Positions 50,801-57,516 of a stretch of 64,000 nt of DNA are shown here, one piece after another. Made by a program: the position numbers and the translations under genes. This DNA is from Sedimentisphaerales bacterium. GTDB lineage: Bacteria > Planctomycetota > Phycisphaerae > Sedimentisphaerales > Anaerobacaceae. Positions within the stretch are counted from its first letter, which is position 1. Every line of letters begins with the position of its first letter. The DNA lies in the NCBI GenBank assembly GCA_016936075.1, contig JAFGPS010000115.1:16209-80208 (forward strand), in the 5' to 3' direction. The notes beneath the pieces are model-generated. The model made no database searches. It was not told the origin of the DNA and saw only the letters and a list, made by a program, of their open reading frames with translations.

Positions 50801-53800
50801 CGGCTACACCGACGTCACCAATCCATGAAGCATTACGAATAGTGAAACCTTCAATTATACAATCCGCAGTTTCACCGCTATGGAAGTGGAAAGCACGCTG
50901 ACGGGCATATTTTTCAGTGCTTGACAATCCGCAATCGATAATTGTACTTGCTACAATTGAAGGATTATTCGGATCACTGGATTGCATTACTATATTTTTG
51001 CCGCCGAAGTCAATTCCTTCAACGTTGCCTATGGTATAGGTGCCGGGATCGACGATAATTTTAGTATCGCCATAACTGGCTTCTTCGATAGCTCCTTGAA
51101 GAGTATCAACCTGTGAAGGTACCATTATAATACGCGTGACATCTTCTTCGAATTCAACAGTGACAACTTTATTTGCTGTACCTATTGTAACAATATTATC
51201 ATTGATATTCCATGATGGGTCGTTGTCGGAACCTTCCCAGTTTCTTACTCGATAACCCTCGGCCGGATGTGCAGTCAATATGACCCTTGTGTACTCAAAG
51301 TATTTTCCTCCGGCAGGTGTCACTGTAACGGTACCGTTACCTTTGATATTGACAGTTAAATTGTATTGTCCCTGTCCCCAGTAGTGGAAACCAAGATCAA
51401 CTATTCCCGTATCGGGCTCATTATCCACACTTGTCGAAAGCTGGTCCAATCCGAAATTAGCTGCTAAATCGCTTCCGGCATCTATCGCAGGACTGTTTGC
51501 GTTCTGTCCTGTCGAAACCCGGCTGAGGAAGTATCCAGCGACTAATAGCGGGTCAGCTTCGATATTGCCTTCGAGCCAGTTAAGTGTTCTATCTGGTTCG
51601 ACCACGATATTGCTTTGGCCGCCCTGAATAGCACTGTGTGAAACATGAAGCACCGCTGGATAATCCAGTTTGCGAGGATTACTTTCGCTGCCTATGGCAA
51701 TCTGCGTTCCCTGTTGAGCCTGGTTATCCCAGACAATACTATTAACAAGTGTTGTATTGCTTTCATAAGAACAGAACAATCCGCCGCCTTTTCCGCGTCC
51801 AGAAATATCCGGGTCGGATGCGCTATTTTCAACGATAGTACAGTTCTCTATTGTAGGAGTGGCGTTCCACATTGACATAATACCACCACCGCCAATTAGT
51901 GCCGTGTTGCTTTTAACCAGGCAGTTCTTAAGTAACGGTTCTGCTGGAGAACCGCCGAAAGTGATACCGCCGCCGGAGCCCTTAGATGTATTTTCAGCGA
52001 TAATACAATTTTCAATAATTGCATCAGATGACCAGCATACGATACCGCCGCCACCGCCACAGTTCGTTGTAGCCTCCTCAAATAAACTTGGAGGATTGGC
52101 CAGGGAATTTGCATCTCCTGGGACAGGGTAAGTGTTCGGATCATTCGGATCGAAACCTGCCGGCCATGTAGCCTCATTATTCGGATCTATGGGATCCTGC
52201 GGAATTTCTATTGAATATGTTGGCCCTGATGCGATGTTTTCTCTAAACCTGGAATCTTTAATCAGCGGTTTTCCGCCGTTCCAGTACAAAGCACCACCGT
52301 CCTGAGATTCATTGCTTAAGAAAATACAGTTTATTATTTCAATATCGGCTTCATATCCATACCAATTCATAGCACCGCCGTATCGAGCGGTATTTTCAGA
52401 AAATGTACTGTTTGTTATAGATACTGTGCTGCCATTATGGAAGTCGTTTCCGTTGGAGATACCTCCCGCGTAGATTGCACCGCCTTTACTGTCTTGCGAA
52501 CCAAGTTGATGGCCTGTAAATGAGCAATTGTCAATTGTAATTCTTGAATCGTAGTTCCAGTATAGAGCACCTCCCTTGGGATTGCCATATGAGACCGAAG
52601 AATTTCCTCTTGTAACCCTGCCTGATAAATTGCTTGTATATTGTGTTCCTGTAATTGTGACGGTGCAATTTGGATCAAAAGCCTGAGCACCGCCGTAAGC
52701 ACCGGAATTATTACCTGAGAAAACGCAATTTGTAATGGTTGTTGTGCAATTTCTGGAATAGAATTCAGCACCACCATAAGCTCCATCAACTATTGATGTA
52801 CCAAATGTACAGTTTGTCAGTATAACTTTACATCCGGCACTATAGTAGTTTGAACCGCCATAGTTTTTGGTTGAGCTTGAGGAGTATGAACCCTGTGAGC
52901 CTTCACTTGCATCCTGTCCTCCGGCTGCTCCACCTGCACCAGGTTCGTAACCATCACCACCATCGCCACCATTTCCAGGTGTTCCATTTCCTGCAGTACC
53001 TGTACCACCAGCTGCACCTGCTCCTCCATTGCCTCCTGCATATTCTCTATTTACATTTAATATAGCATAGGTCTCGTTTGATTGAAATTGTGAGTTTAGT
53101 ATTTCTACCTGACAATCTTCTCCACAATAAATTGCAGCTCCGAGTGAGTTTTCACCGTTATAACCAGTAGTACCGCCTACACCTCCGTCACCTCCGTTAC
53201 CTGGTGTACCTTCTGCTCCGGCTTGTCCTTCTGCACCTTCAGCTGCACCAGCTCCACCTGCACCGCCCGCGCCTCCGGCTCCGGCTGCACCACCTGTGCC
53301 TCCGGCACCACCAGCACCAGCGATATTGCCAAGACCAAGCACGGTATAGCAATTTTCTACTGTTAAATATTTTATTTCAGGCATGCAGTTCGGGCCAAGA
53401 TAAATAGCACCACCGAGTGCATCACCGCCATTACCGCCGTTACCACCAGTTCCGCCGAGACCGCCGTCACCGCCAAGTCCTCCGTCGCCTCCGTTACCTC
53501 CGTTACCTCCGTTACCTTGATCGCCACCTTCTAGTCCCGGACCACCGTTTTGTCCCTGTTGTCCGGTTTGTCCGGTTCCACCAGCTTGACCATTACCACC
53601 GGCCTGTCCGTCAGCACCTGCACCAGCGTTTCCACCGATAGCACCGCAGTTACGTATTGTTATATTAAGAATAATTGGTGAGCTGTTTGCTTCGAAGTAT
53701 AATGCTCCACCTAAACCGTCACCACCTGTACCGCCATCATTACCAGACACTCCATTAGGACCAGCAACTCCATTTGGTCCGGCTACACCATCTAATCCAT

Positions 53801-56800
53801 CTTCGCCGTCGATACCATTAACAGGCGCATTAGGATCAGCCGAATCTGGCTCAGGCTCAGCAGGATCCGCTGCCTGTGCTTCTGCTTGTGTTTCTCCGGG
53901 CTGCTCCGGTGCTTGTGGTGCCTCTGGAGCTTCGCCATCTACACCTATTTCACCCTGTGCACGACAGTTTTCGATTAAAAGATTCGATAAGGTCGGACTG
54001 CTTCCGTTGAAACATGCTATTGCACCACCATAAGCATTTACGCCATCAGCTCCTGCCGGGGGTGGAGATTGTTCTGTTCTATTTGGGTCAAAAACGGCCA
54101 GACCATTGCGAATTGTTAAACCATCAATTACAGAATCCTGACCTTCACTATTCTCAAATATAAATGCACGTCCGTTCTGGTGTAAATCAATTATCGTCGA
54201 TGCTACACACGTTGGATCATCAGGATATTCGCTTGTTAACGTGATTGCTTTACCCTGGAAATTATAACCTTCAAATCTTGGACTATATATGTCATATGTT
54301 CCGGGAGTTAATATAATTTTATCACCATGTGTATCAACAGCATTAATTGCCGATGATATACTGCTATATTCCGCTGGTACACGTACAACACGTGGTTGAC
54401 GGAATGAAACAGTGACTTCCTTATCAGAATCGATTGTTACTGTATTTGTTTTTGTCCATAAAGTATCGTCGTCAGTACCAATCCATTTATCAACTATATA
54501 ACCTTTTTCAGGTTCAGCCGTTAGGGTAATAACTGTTCCCTCGCGGAAGAATTGGCCTCTCTTATACAGAGGAGTGAGAGTTCCCTGGCCTCCGATGACT
54601 TCTGTTTTCAACTCGTAAAGAGGAATTTCCGCGAATTCGACTTGTACTGTTTTATCGCCTGTCATTGTTATCGTGTTATTCAGGCTGGTAGTAGTGTCAT
54701 CATTGGTTCCGATCCATGTAACGAGCTTGCAGTTCGGATCCGGATATGCTGTGAGTTGAACTACTTCCTGTTTTCTGAATGTACCTTCGTTCGGGTCAAC
54801 ATGTCCCCGCGAATATTCTGCTATATCAGGTGTAATTGGTATTACTTCGCCATCTATTGTTAGTATTTCCTGCACTCCAAGATGTACGAGCGGAGCCGGC
54901 ATAGAGGGATAATGGAAACCCATATCAATAGGACTATTATCGATAATGGCATCCGTAGCTGTTGTATAAGTGCTTGTCTTGAGATAATCGTTTATAGTCG
55001 GATTTCCAGTATTTACGCATGGACTATTGACCAGTTGTCCTGCTGCAATCTGTGTAAGATAGCAGCTTCCAAGCGGTCCATTCAGGAACATTGGATTCGA
55101 TTTGATATTTCCCAGACCTAAGTCACCATCTTCTACGCATGAGAAAGTAGCTACGCAATTTTTCAGTTCATCGCCGTTGTTCCAGAGGATACAGTTGGTA
55201 ATAGTTGGGTTGGAATTAAGGAAAGCGTAAATGCCACCGTCTTGAGTGGCCATTGGCTCGCCTGAATAGATAGTACAGTTTGAAATATTCGGCGACGAAT
55301 ATTCCAGGTGAATACTGCCGCTGTGATATGTTGATGAGTTACTTATTATCTGGCAGTTTGTTATAATAGCATTTGAATGATAACATGCAATTGCACTACC
55401 CATATTTCCAGCGAAATTATACGATATAGTGCAGTTAATAATTTCAGGTGATGCGTATTCACAGTTTATTCCAGCTCCGATACTTGAATAACCGGAAGTT
55501 GTATTATTTATAATGGAACAATCTTTAATTTTAGGCGAAGCATTTAGACAATCAATACCTCCGCCGTAGTTTGTTGCGGTATTATTCGAGATAATGCAAT
55601 CGAGAATGGTCGGAGAAGAATTTTCACAGCTTATACCTCCACCGTATTGTGAAGTACCCCAGCCAATTGTAAAGCCCTGTATTATTGTTTGAGAGTTTTC
55701 ATTATTATGGAACGTTACGACAGAAGAGCCTGGATTATATTCACCTGAAATATAAGTATTTCCAGGACTTGTTTCAGTATTGTTGGGATCGGTTATGTCA
55801 CCACTGCGCAGAGTGATTTTTTTGCCCATGAAATCAATGACTTCTTTATAACTTTTATCAGATTCTACAATAAGAATATCGCCATCGCTGGCGTCATCGA
55901 TAGCGCTTTGTATCGAAGTGTATAAATGCGCAGTATCAGCAGGGGAGTATCTTGTATTCAGGATTTTCCCTGTTCTTGTATTAGGCGCTCCCATAAGAGC
56001 CATTTCCAGATTTACGCTTCCTCCGGATAAATTCGGACGAGGTGACGCGAAAATCGGCTCTACATTAGTAAGCATAAGACTTTTAACTAATTTTGCGGAA
56101 AGAGACGGATTTTGAGCCATAATCACAGCGAATTGTGCCGAAGCATTAGCTGCGGACATCGAAGTGCCGCTTAACATCGCTTCAACAGATGGAATACTGT
56201 CTGAGACCATTGCTGTAGTCAAATAAGTTGGTGTTGCACTTGAAATATTTTTTCCCGGTGCTGCTATATCGACAGAAGAAGGGCCAAAATTTGAAAAACC
56301 AGAAACATTGTTATCTTCATCTACTGACATTACGGAAATAACATTATCCAAATCGAAACTTGCCGGATAAACAGGATTCAGGTCGTTATTATTTCCATAG
56401 CCATTTCCTGCCGCTGCTATTACCAGCAGACCTTTATTTCCGGCGTCTTTGATTGAATCGTAAAGAACCTGAGAATATGTGCCTCCTCCCCAGGAAGCGT
56501 TAATGATTTTTGCGCCGTTATTGGCCGCGTATCCGATGGCTTCTACCGCATCGCTTACAAAAACAGATGGTTCAAGTGAATAATCATCTGCGAAGATTTT
56601 CAAAGCCATCAAATTTATTTTAACGTTTAAATCGGAATTTTCGGTGTTATTGCCGATATTATTTATAATACCCGCGATGTGTGTGCCGTGATAATGTGTG
56701 TCTATTGGGTCACTGTCACTGTCAGTGCGATCAGAAGCAATTGCTCCTGCGAAATCATAACCGTAAATATCATCTATATATCCGTTACCGTCATCATCGA

Positions 56801-57419
56801 TACCGGGTGCACCGTCAAGCTCTGCTTTATTGATCCATATGTTCTGAGCCAGCACAGGATGTCTATAATCAATACCAGTATCAGCTACTGCTACGGTAAC
56901 TTCAGATTGGTTTGTTTGTGTACCTTCTGTTATTTGAGATGCCTGAGCGGCGTTGTAAGTATTTATCAATGTAGTAATACTGTTTGAAGATCCGAGCAGA
57001 CTATACTTATAATTCGGTTCTGCATAGCGAATATTAGCAGAGAGGTTAAACTGAATAAATGCCTCTACAACAGATGTGCCTTTGGGCAGTTTAATGACTG
57101 CCAGACCTTCTTTAACGGAGTCGTATTCCCTGTCAACAACTGAACCGGAAACAATATAATCCGAGACAAGGTTACGAATTGACCGTCTTGTCCTTGGTCC
57201 GGTTATAACAGGTCCGTTTGCAGACTGATCACTCGAAGCAGGATCATTAAAGCATACAAGAAGCTCATCCTGTTTGAAACTTGAGGATTGCCCGTAAGAT
57301 AAATTTTGCAATCCAAAAGTTGGTAAATCAGACGCTGCAGAAAAAACAGCAGTTAACAATACAATCATTATGTCGAATATAATTTTACGTTTCATTTTTT
57401 TGCTTCTAAATAAGTACAT
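38811..57419 (-). CDS. 6202-aa secreted subtilase / multi-beta-helix / nidogen-like / dockerin-like / Fn3-like protein
   Basis: Subtilase D/H/S motifs (VAVADTGIDYRHP, HGTHIAGI, SGTSMSAANAS); six [VLM]D[ILM]G[FY]H[YF] module ends; InlB-like repeats; two NIDO-like domains; dockerin-like DFNFDGKVDANDAAFMTAYM. Confidence 0.93.
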   Translation of the reverse strand: MYLFRSKKMKRKIIFDIMIVLLTAVFSAASDLPTFGLQNLSYGQSSSFKQDELLVCFNDPASSDQSANGPVITGPRTRRSIRNLVSDYIVSGSVVDREYDSVKEGLAVIKLPKGTSVVEAFIQFNLSANIRYAEPNYKYSLLGSSNSITTLINTYNAAQASQITEGTQTNQSEVTVAVADTGIDYRHPVLAQNIWINKAELDGAPGIDDDGNGYIDDIYGYDFAGAIASDRTDSDSDPIDTHYHGTHIAGIINNIGNNTENSDLNVKINLMALKIFADDYSLEPSVFVSDAVEAIGYAANNGAKIINASWGGGTYSQVLYDSIKDAGNKGLLVIAAAGNGYGNNNDLNPVYPASFDLDNVISVMSVDEDNNVSGFSNFGPSSVDIAAPGKNISSATPTYLTTAMVSDSIPSVEAMLSGTSMSAANASAQFAVIMAQNPSLSAKLVKSLMLTNVEPIFASPRPNLSGGSVNLEMALMGAPNTRTGKILNTRYSPADTAHLYTSIQSAIDDASDGDILIVESDKSYKEVIDFMGKKITLRSGDITDPNNTETSPGNTYISGEYNPGSSVVTFHNNENSQTIIQGFTIGWGTSQYGGGISCENSSPTILDCIISNNTATNYGGGIDCLNASPKIKDCSIINNTTSGYSSIGAGINCEYASPEIINCTISYNFAGNMGSAIACYHSNAIITNCQIISNSSTYHSGSIHLEYSSPNISNCTIYSGEPMATQDGGIYAFLNSNPTITNCILWNNGDELKNCVATFSCVEDGDLGLGNIKSNPMFLNGPLGSCYLTQIAAGQLVNSPCVNTGNPTINDYLKTSTYTTATDAIIDNSPIDMGFHYPSMPAPLVHLGVQEILTIDGEVIPITPDIAEYSRGHVDPNEGTFRKQEVVQLTAYPDPNCKLVTWIGTNDDTTTSLNNTITMTGDKTVQVEFAEIPLYELKTEVIGGQGTLTPLYKRGQFFREGTVITLTAEPEKGYIVDKWIGTDDDTLWTKTNTVTIDSDKEVTVSFRQPRVVRVPAEYSSISSAINAVDTHGDKIILTPGTYDIYSPRFEGYNFQGKAITLTSEYPDDPTCVASTIIDLHQNGRAFIFENSEGQDSVIDGLTIRNGLAVFDPNRTEQSPPPAGADGVNAYGGAIACFNGSSPTLSNLLIENCRAQGEIGVDGEAPEAPQAPEQPGETQAEAQAADPAEPEPDSADPNAPVNGIDGEDGLDGVAGPNGVAGPNGVSGNDGGTGGDGLGGALYFEANSSPIILNITIRNCGAIGGNAGAGADGQAGGNGQAGGTGQTGQQGQNGGPGLEGGDQGNGGNGGNGGDGGLGGDGGLGGTGGNGGNGGDALGGAIYLGPNCMPEIKYLTVENCYTVLGLGNIAGAGGAGGTGGAAGAGGAGGAGGAGAAEGAEGQAGAEGTPGNGGDGGVGGTTGYNGENSLGAAIYCGEDCQVEILNSQFQSNETYAILNVNREYAGGNGGAGAAGGTGTAGNGTPGNGGDGGDGYEPGAGGAAGGQDASEGSQGSYSSSSTKNYGGSNYYSAGCKVILTNCTFGTSIVDGAYGGAEFYSRNCTTTITNCVFSGNNSGAYGGAQAFDPNCTVTITGTQYTSNLSGRVTRGNSSVSYGNPKGGALYWNYDSRITIDNCSFTGHQLGSQDSKGGAIYAGGISNGNDFHNGSTVSITNSTFSENTARYGGAMNWYGYEADIEIINCIFLSNESQDGGALYWNGGKPLIKDSRFRENIASGPTYSIEIPQDPIDPNNEATWPAGFDPNDPNTYPVPGDANSLANPPSLFEEATTNCGGGGGIVCWSSDAIIENCIIAENTSKGSGGGITFGGSPAEPLLKNCLVKSNTALIGGGGIMSMWNATPTIENCTIVENSASDPDISGRGKGGGLFCSYESNTTLVNSIVWDNQAQQGTQIAIGSESNPRKLDYPAVLHVSHSAIQGGQSNIVVEPDRTLNWLEGNIEADPLLVAGYFLSRVSTGQNANSPAIDAGSDLAANFGLDQLSTSVDNEPDTGIVDLGFHYWGQGQYNLTVNIKGNGTVTVTPAGGKYFEYTRVILTAHPAEGYRVRNWEGSDNDPSWNINDNIVTIGTANKVVTVEFEEDVTRIIMVPSQVDTLQGAIEEASYGDTKIIVDPGTYTIGNVEGIDFGGKNIVMQSSDPNNPSIVASTIIDCGLSSTEKYARQRAFHFHSGETADCIIEGFTIRNASWIGDVGVAGGLYDGGPLDYDPNDEDPPSIMDSGTDASGDAYGGAILCENASSPTFRKNTIEDCTVTAATGGDGIDGTDIEDAQSTVDGYWGGHGGNATGDSYGGAIACLDGSSPNFTNCTITDCIARGAWAGDGGDGSQQNAGTGWQGAGGDGGIAQGDGHGGAVYCENGSNAVFTNCTFTNNHAAPGIAGTAGVRGPGGTLEDPYPRDEETDNALDGGAGAYSTAGTIAGGAVYQNNSSPAFINCEFNGNRAYQEVTQLTSDLALEQEYDYYFTQGGAIFANPGSTITLQKCTLEDNANQAVNANSQCVVDINECAFIENLGAAYSASSNIGDFIVGSTATLIIPNDMDLSDSDVQQIIGELRAQYETLYVERENGTLLATYTSSSSATYSSKVSAVSSDGGGAIFIGENCPSVMIQKSRFLKNTATIGGAIHLYSNTNIIDCIFTGNESEDNGGTIAADYDGGDYADPILLQIQACSFGGSKAISGLNGRGGAIYIKNDVEAIINDSAFVKNYAKNGGVLVAVSANVTMNNCTINSNQCVGGTGLTAGSEYEESFGIVYLSDMADSLDLGGALVFITSDAYISNSTFYDNTAGGANGSGGAIAFYGGGGQIDHTIENCLFTENSSNRDGGVISGRFFVAPNFTNCTFSGNRTNELGGAFFLDLYSKANIANSIFYNNNKHAIIEANTKDGTYTNCLFYGNEDGDFGSSDSVTKETQTFSGTYLSNTNIIADPKFTEGPLGKVYLSSGAAGQDVNSPAIDAGDTLIENTNLAQYTTRTDNIHDEGIVDIGYHFRDATTLQLFNLTTKVIGAGGTIQPNSGTFYEGTVITVSVTPDGGYRPSIWTGTLDDTSKALENFVIMWMDRDVTITFEKTNTFVVGSNPKYTTIQRTIEAAEDGDTVILPGGPYNPPDPFDNILIDKGITLTSENPDDPDVVNQTILTSYTFTINTFDTEATIDGIIFQNGRMSITSCSPTIRNCSFIDCRWRGVDGVNDTQDPDDGENGVSVSGGAIVIQEGSPYIQNCRFENCAVFGGNGGHGDSANPSGFDGGWAGWAYGGAVYAGYFSNPTFRDCVFVGNTAEGGNGGNGGNATGQDAEYGGRGGNWIFSPTEEEDIAEWWDGWMYGDYGPDGTTSTDDSSPYENRYKDYWKYSGYGGAVFCENYSSPVFYNCVFEDNHTFGGVCGVGGTGPSNPDYPFPTRNMDIENLGGTIYATLHSNPEFYNCTITNSSANMDSDVNIPDDIMISYGGAVAFEDDCSLKFVDCEISDSEACIGGGIYWSNSTITMINSIISDSHAYHGGGLYSTNSDGSIFDSTISNNKALVETAPPSTDPNDPNIIIPSETDLIFGRGGGYHSLGSSVEVTDSIFTKNISSGSGGGIYYSGNGLTQVDNPLLKNCLVTQNSSNHDGGGISSTWLASPLVQNCTIVNNTVTGSNVSNGYGGGVYASYNSTMNIVDSIIWSNFAQEGSQVAVAGGDPYEPRPSSMFINNSTIHNMEKNEFTLINPNSQPVIRSGFDSGSLAANNDGSTGLVDIGFEINFYGKQYSRLYVNNNGNVSFDESMWQYTPEGLTSNIPTSIIAPFFADVDTIDPNASDDPNAPNDPNDPNNVVPNIVTYGTGTIGGRNAFGVNWIDVGYFNQNYDKLNSFQLIIIDRSDRKAGDFDIEFNYGTINWETGDASEGQYGYSGQSAHAGFSNGTGDVGTYYELFGSGINGYFLDDSPTGLVHDSRNSSVNGRYIFAMLDGSPEMSVGDPVYVEPLSSLDTYNKELWADTAGWDPESGNIVDDPLFVTGYFLSQTAAGQSANSPAVNSGSVNADERYEPNIYTTRNDGISDTGLVDMGYHYTISYLQSLTVNIVNENGRILRPEEAHGHVNPTFGSYTKGSKVTIVAYPDPNYRVAKWTGTDSDYSTSVNQTITINESRVVTVRFEEIPQYTLNVQAQGLGTVEPSSGMYFDGDIVHIVATPNDPNLFVRGWYNNIGQLISRSKELDLLMNSDKNITVTFGTGVLKQISGGGDALALAYAEGSSGDTIVVAPGTYSGNIALTKDIRIISTNPDDPENVAQTIINASDGRAFTISNNATSKTVIDGFTINGGGIYIGSNANPVLANLKINNASVSNENGGAIFIGENSNPSISGIKINNCSVNNGNGGGIYISDGAIPSMSKIEITNCRANGGNAGGIYVDSNVNNTFTNITITGCTASGSGGDVYVASNSSPVFNYCMFLDSNANLGGGIYYAQGCIATLNNCTISGNTSSRGAGIFLSSGVLSTLNACYILNNTASSNGGGIFFSSNCNSGIVDCNISGNSAESYGGAIDYSENCTFNITDCNMARNIAGDGGGIYFSAYSSGLLSNSSITDCNATEDGSAIYLIDSNDVSIVDCDISRNISKRGTIFTMNSPDSEIIGCNISYNEATNLVITYSYQIPDPNWVPDPNDPNATAPLVPISPTDPNFNLNDPNLVTNKIQSTSGIAQGGGIWSYVGPSTIKDCQITYNLGSTSGGGIYLLGDGNSQTVIKNCLIANNTSGRDGGGISNNWQNDILIANCTIVNNTLSGLNSRGGGFYNSYESSGEIRDSIIWGNMSTNGSQIAVSSGDVPYPLTSKLKVTYSDIDLSKRKTTEVVLPNATPVIRTGFDSESLAANDDGSTGAVDIGFTINYFGFRFDKLYVNNNGNVTFNGPMGTYTPFGLTTDLGETGPIIAPFFADVDTNPGDSNSTTYPVVTYGTGIVGGHKAFGVNWVGVGYYPSRWDKTNSFQLILIDRSDRTNGDFDIEFNYEQIQWETGGASGGSNGLGGNSVHVGFTNGTGEADTFYEFEGSGINGAFLNSNPETGLIYDSRKSKLLGRYIFTVTAGALDVSNVRGPIDVETGNIIEGWDPIDPNNPLDPNDPDGPWDSGLGNISIDPNFAVGYYLSQIASGQAIDSSCIDAGSGDVNDPGIALGGNTTRMDGVADTGIVDIGYHYPKGLAKYNLTVNVSEHGTVDPNSGTYFDGTELTIKAVPDTGYRVKGWYDEQNELLFEEKSMTIIMDSDKVITVIFEPRTIINVSGGRDAIQLAIDAAHNGDILVLSSGTYDPNINFGGKKITLVSTNPDDSDIVAATIIDCNQESRAFIFENGEDSDAIISGITIINGSSGDENGGGIFIATGCSPTIRNVVINSCTSNNDGGGIYVSASASPTFIGCTITDCESSEGGAVYCSIDSSPVFESCTFNNNVASVGAGVFFGSSSEAEITDCAFTNNTGENAGGFFCNPYSIITVVDCNIYNNDANFGGGFYASNFATLTMNNTLLSNNYAITEGGAGYWLKANVELNNCNIKSNTAIRGGGLWYSNSPLTEISNCTLFNNMAGSIIDSNDPNDPNNPNDPNALTPGQGGGIYNFSTMALITDCKIRNNTANTSGGGIYISGDSNSPMIVNNLIESNLAGRDGGGISANWQSSPLITSCTFVSNTAPGIYANSNGKGYGGGLNCSYHAVCTVTNSIFWNNSASNGPEIAVGTGFEYDPRPSTLYISYSDIKPSGSAIWVDTGCQLNPGVVNAHNIDDNPLFVSTPRGNYYLSQTISGQLQNSPCVDAGSDDLSMLGIARFVYTTRTDEGQDMGMLDIGFHYPTAQPDKIFDIHTDGTIDIDDVNDFMEILNVGETCSAANSWCYGADFNFDGKVDANDAAFMTAYMWLGAEDDIAPNPNPSLWDAEPSIIGTSVSMSAQEALDSWFDYWGMDVEYYFDCVYGNCHDSGWITSRSYTDSGLELNTEFAYRVRVRDAFPGIPDDGTGETGNKTKWSSTAYVGGTDTTPPAPVPTIISYTSDTNSISLVASVSYDASGFVEYSFESITAGGHNSGWITDPNYTDPNLDPGTEYIYKVQARDAYNNVTIWSDEFTAYTAEPGDENPPTPNPMTWDETADVNGLPHEIEGDETKYNIFYEMTATTATDDSGGLIEYQFQCIDDYRYSSKGTDGWITENTYTVQIGVTGFRYRFRVRARDEFGNTTGWSIAIPALTLNQVTAWENGDLTLDDILGN
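52850..54050 (-). repeat. Gly-rich / collagen-like tracts within the giant protein
   Basis: GIDGEDGLDGVAGPNGVAGPNGVSGNDGG; GGNGGNGGDGGLGGDGGLGGTGGNGG; GAGGAGGTGGAAGAGGAGG. Confidence 0.9.
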
Positions 57420-57516
57420 AATTTATTTGAAACCTTAAAATACTTTGTAATAACATTTATTGTTATCCATAATGCACGAAAATGTGCAGTACACCCCAAA
57501 AGACCTTTTTAGTCGA

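Noticed and set aside
52850-53641. His/Leu-rich plus-strand ORFs
   Set aside because: Antisense of Gly-rich codons in the giant gene.
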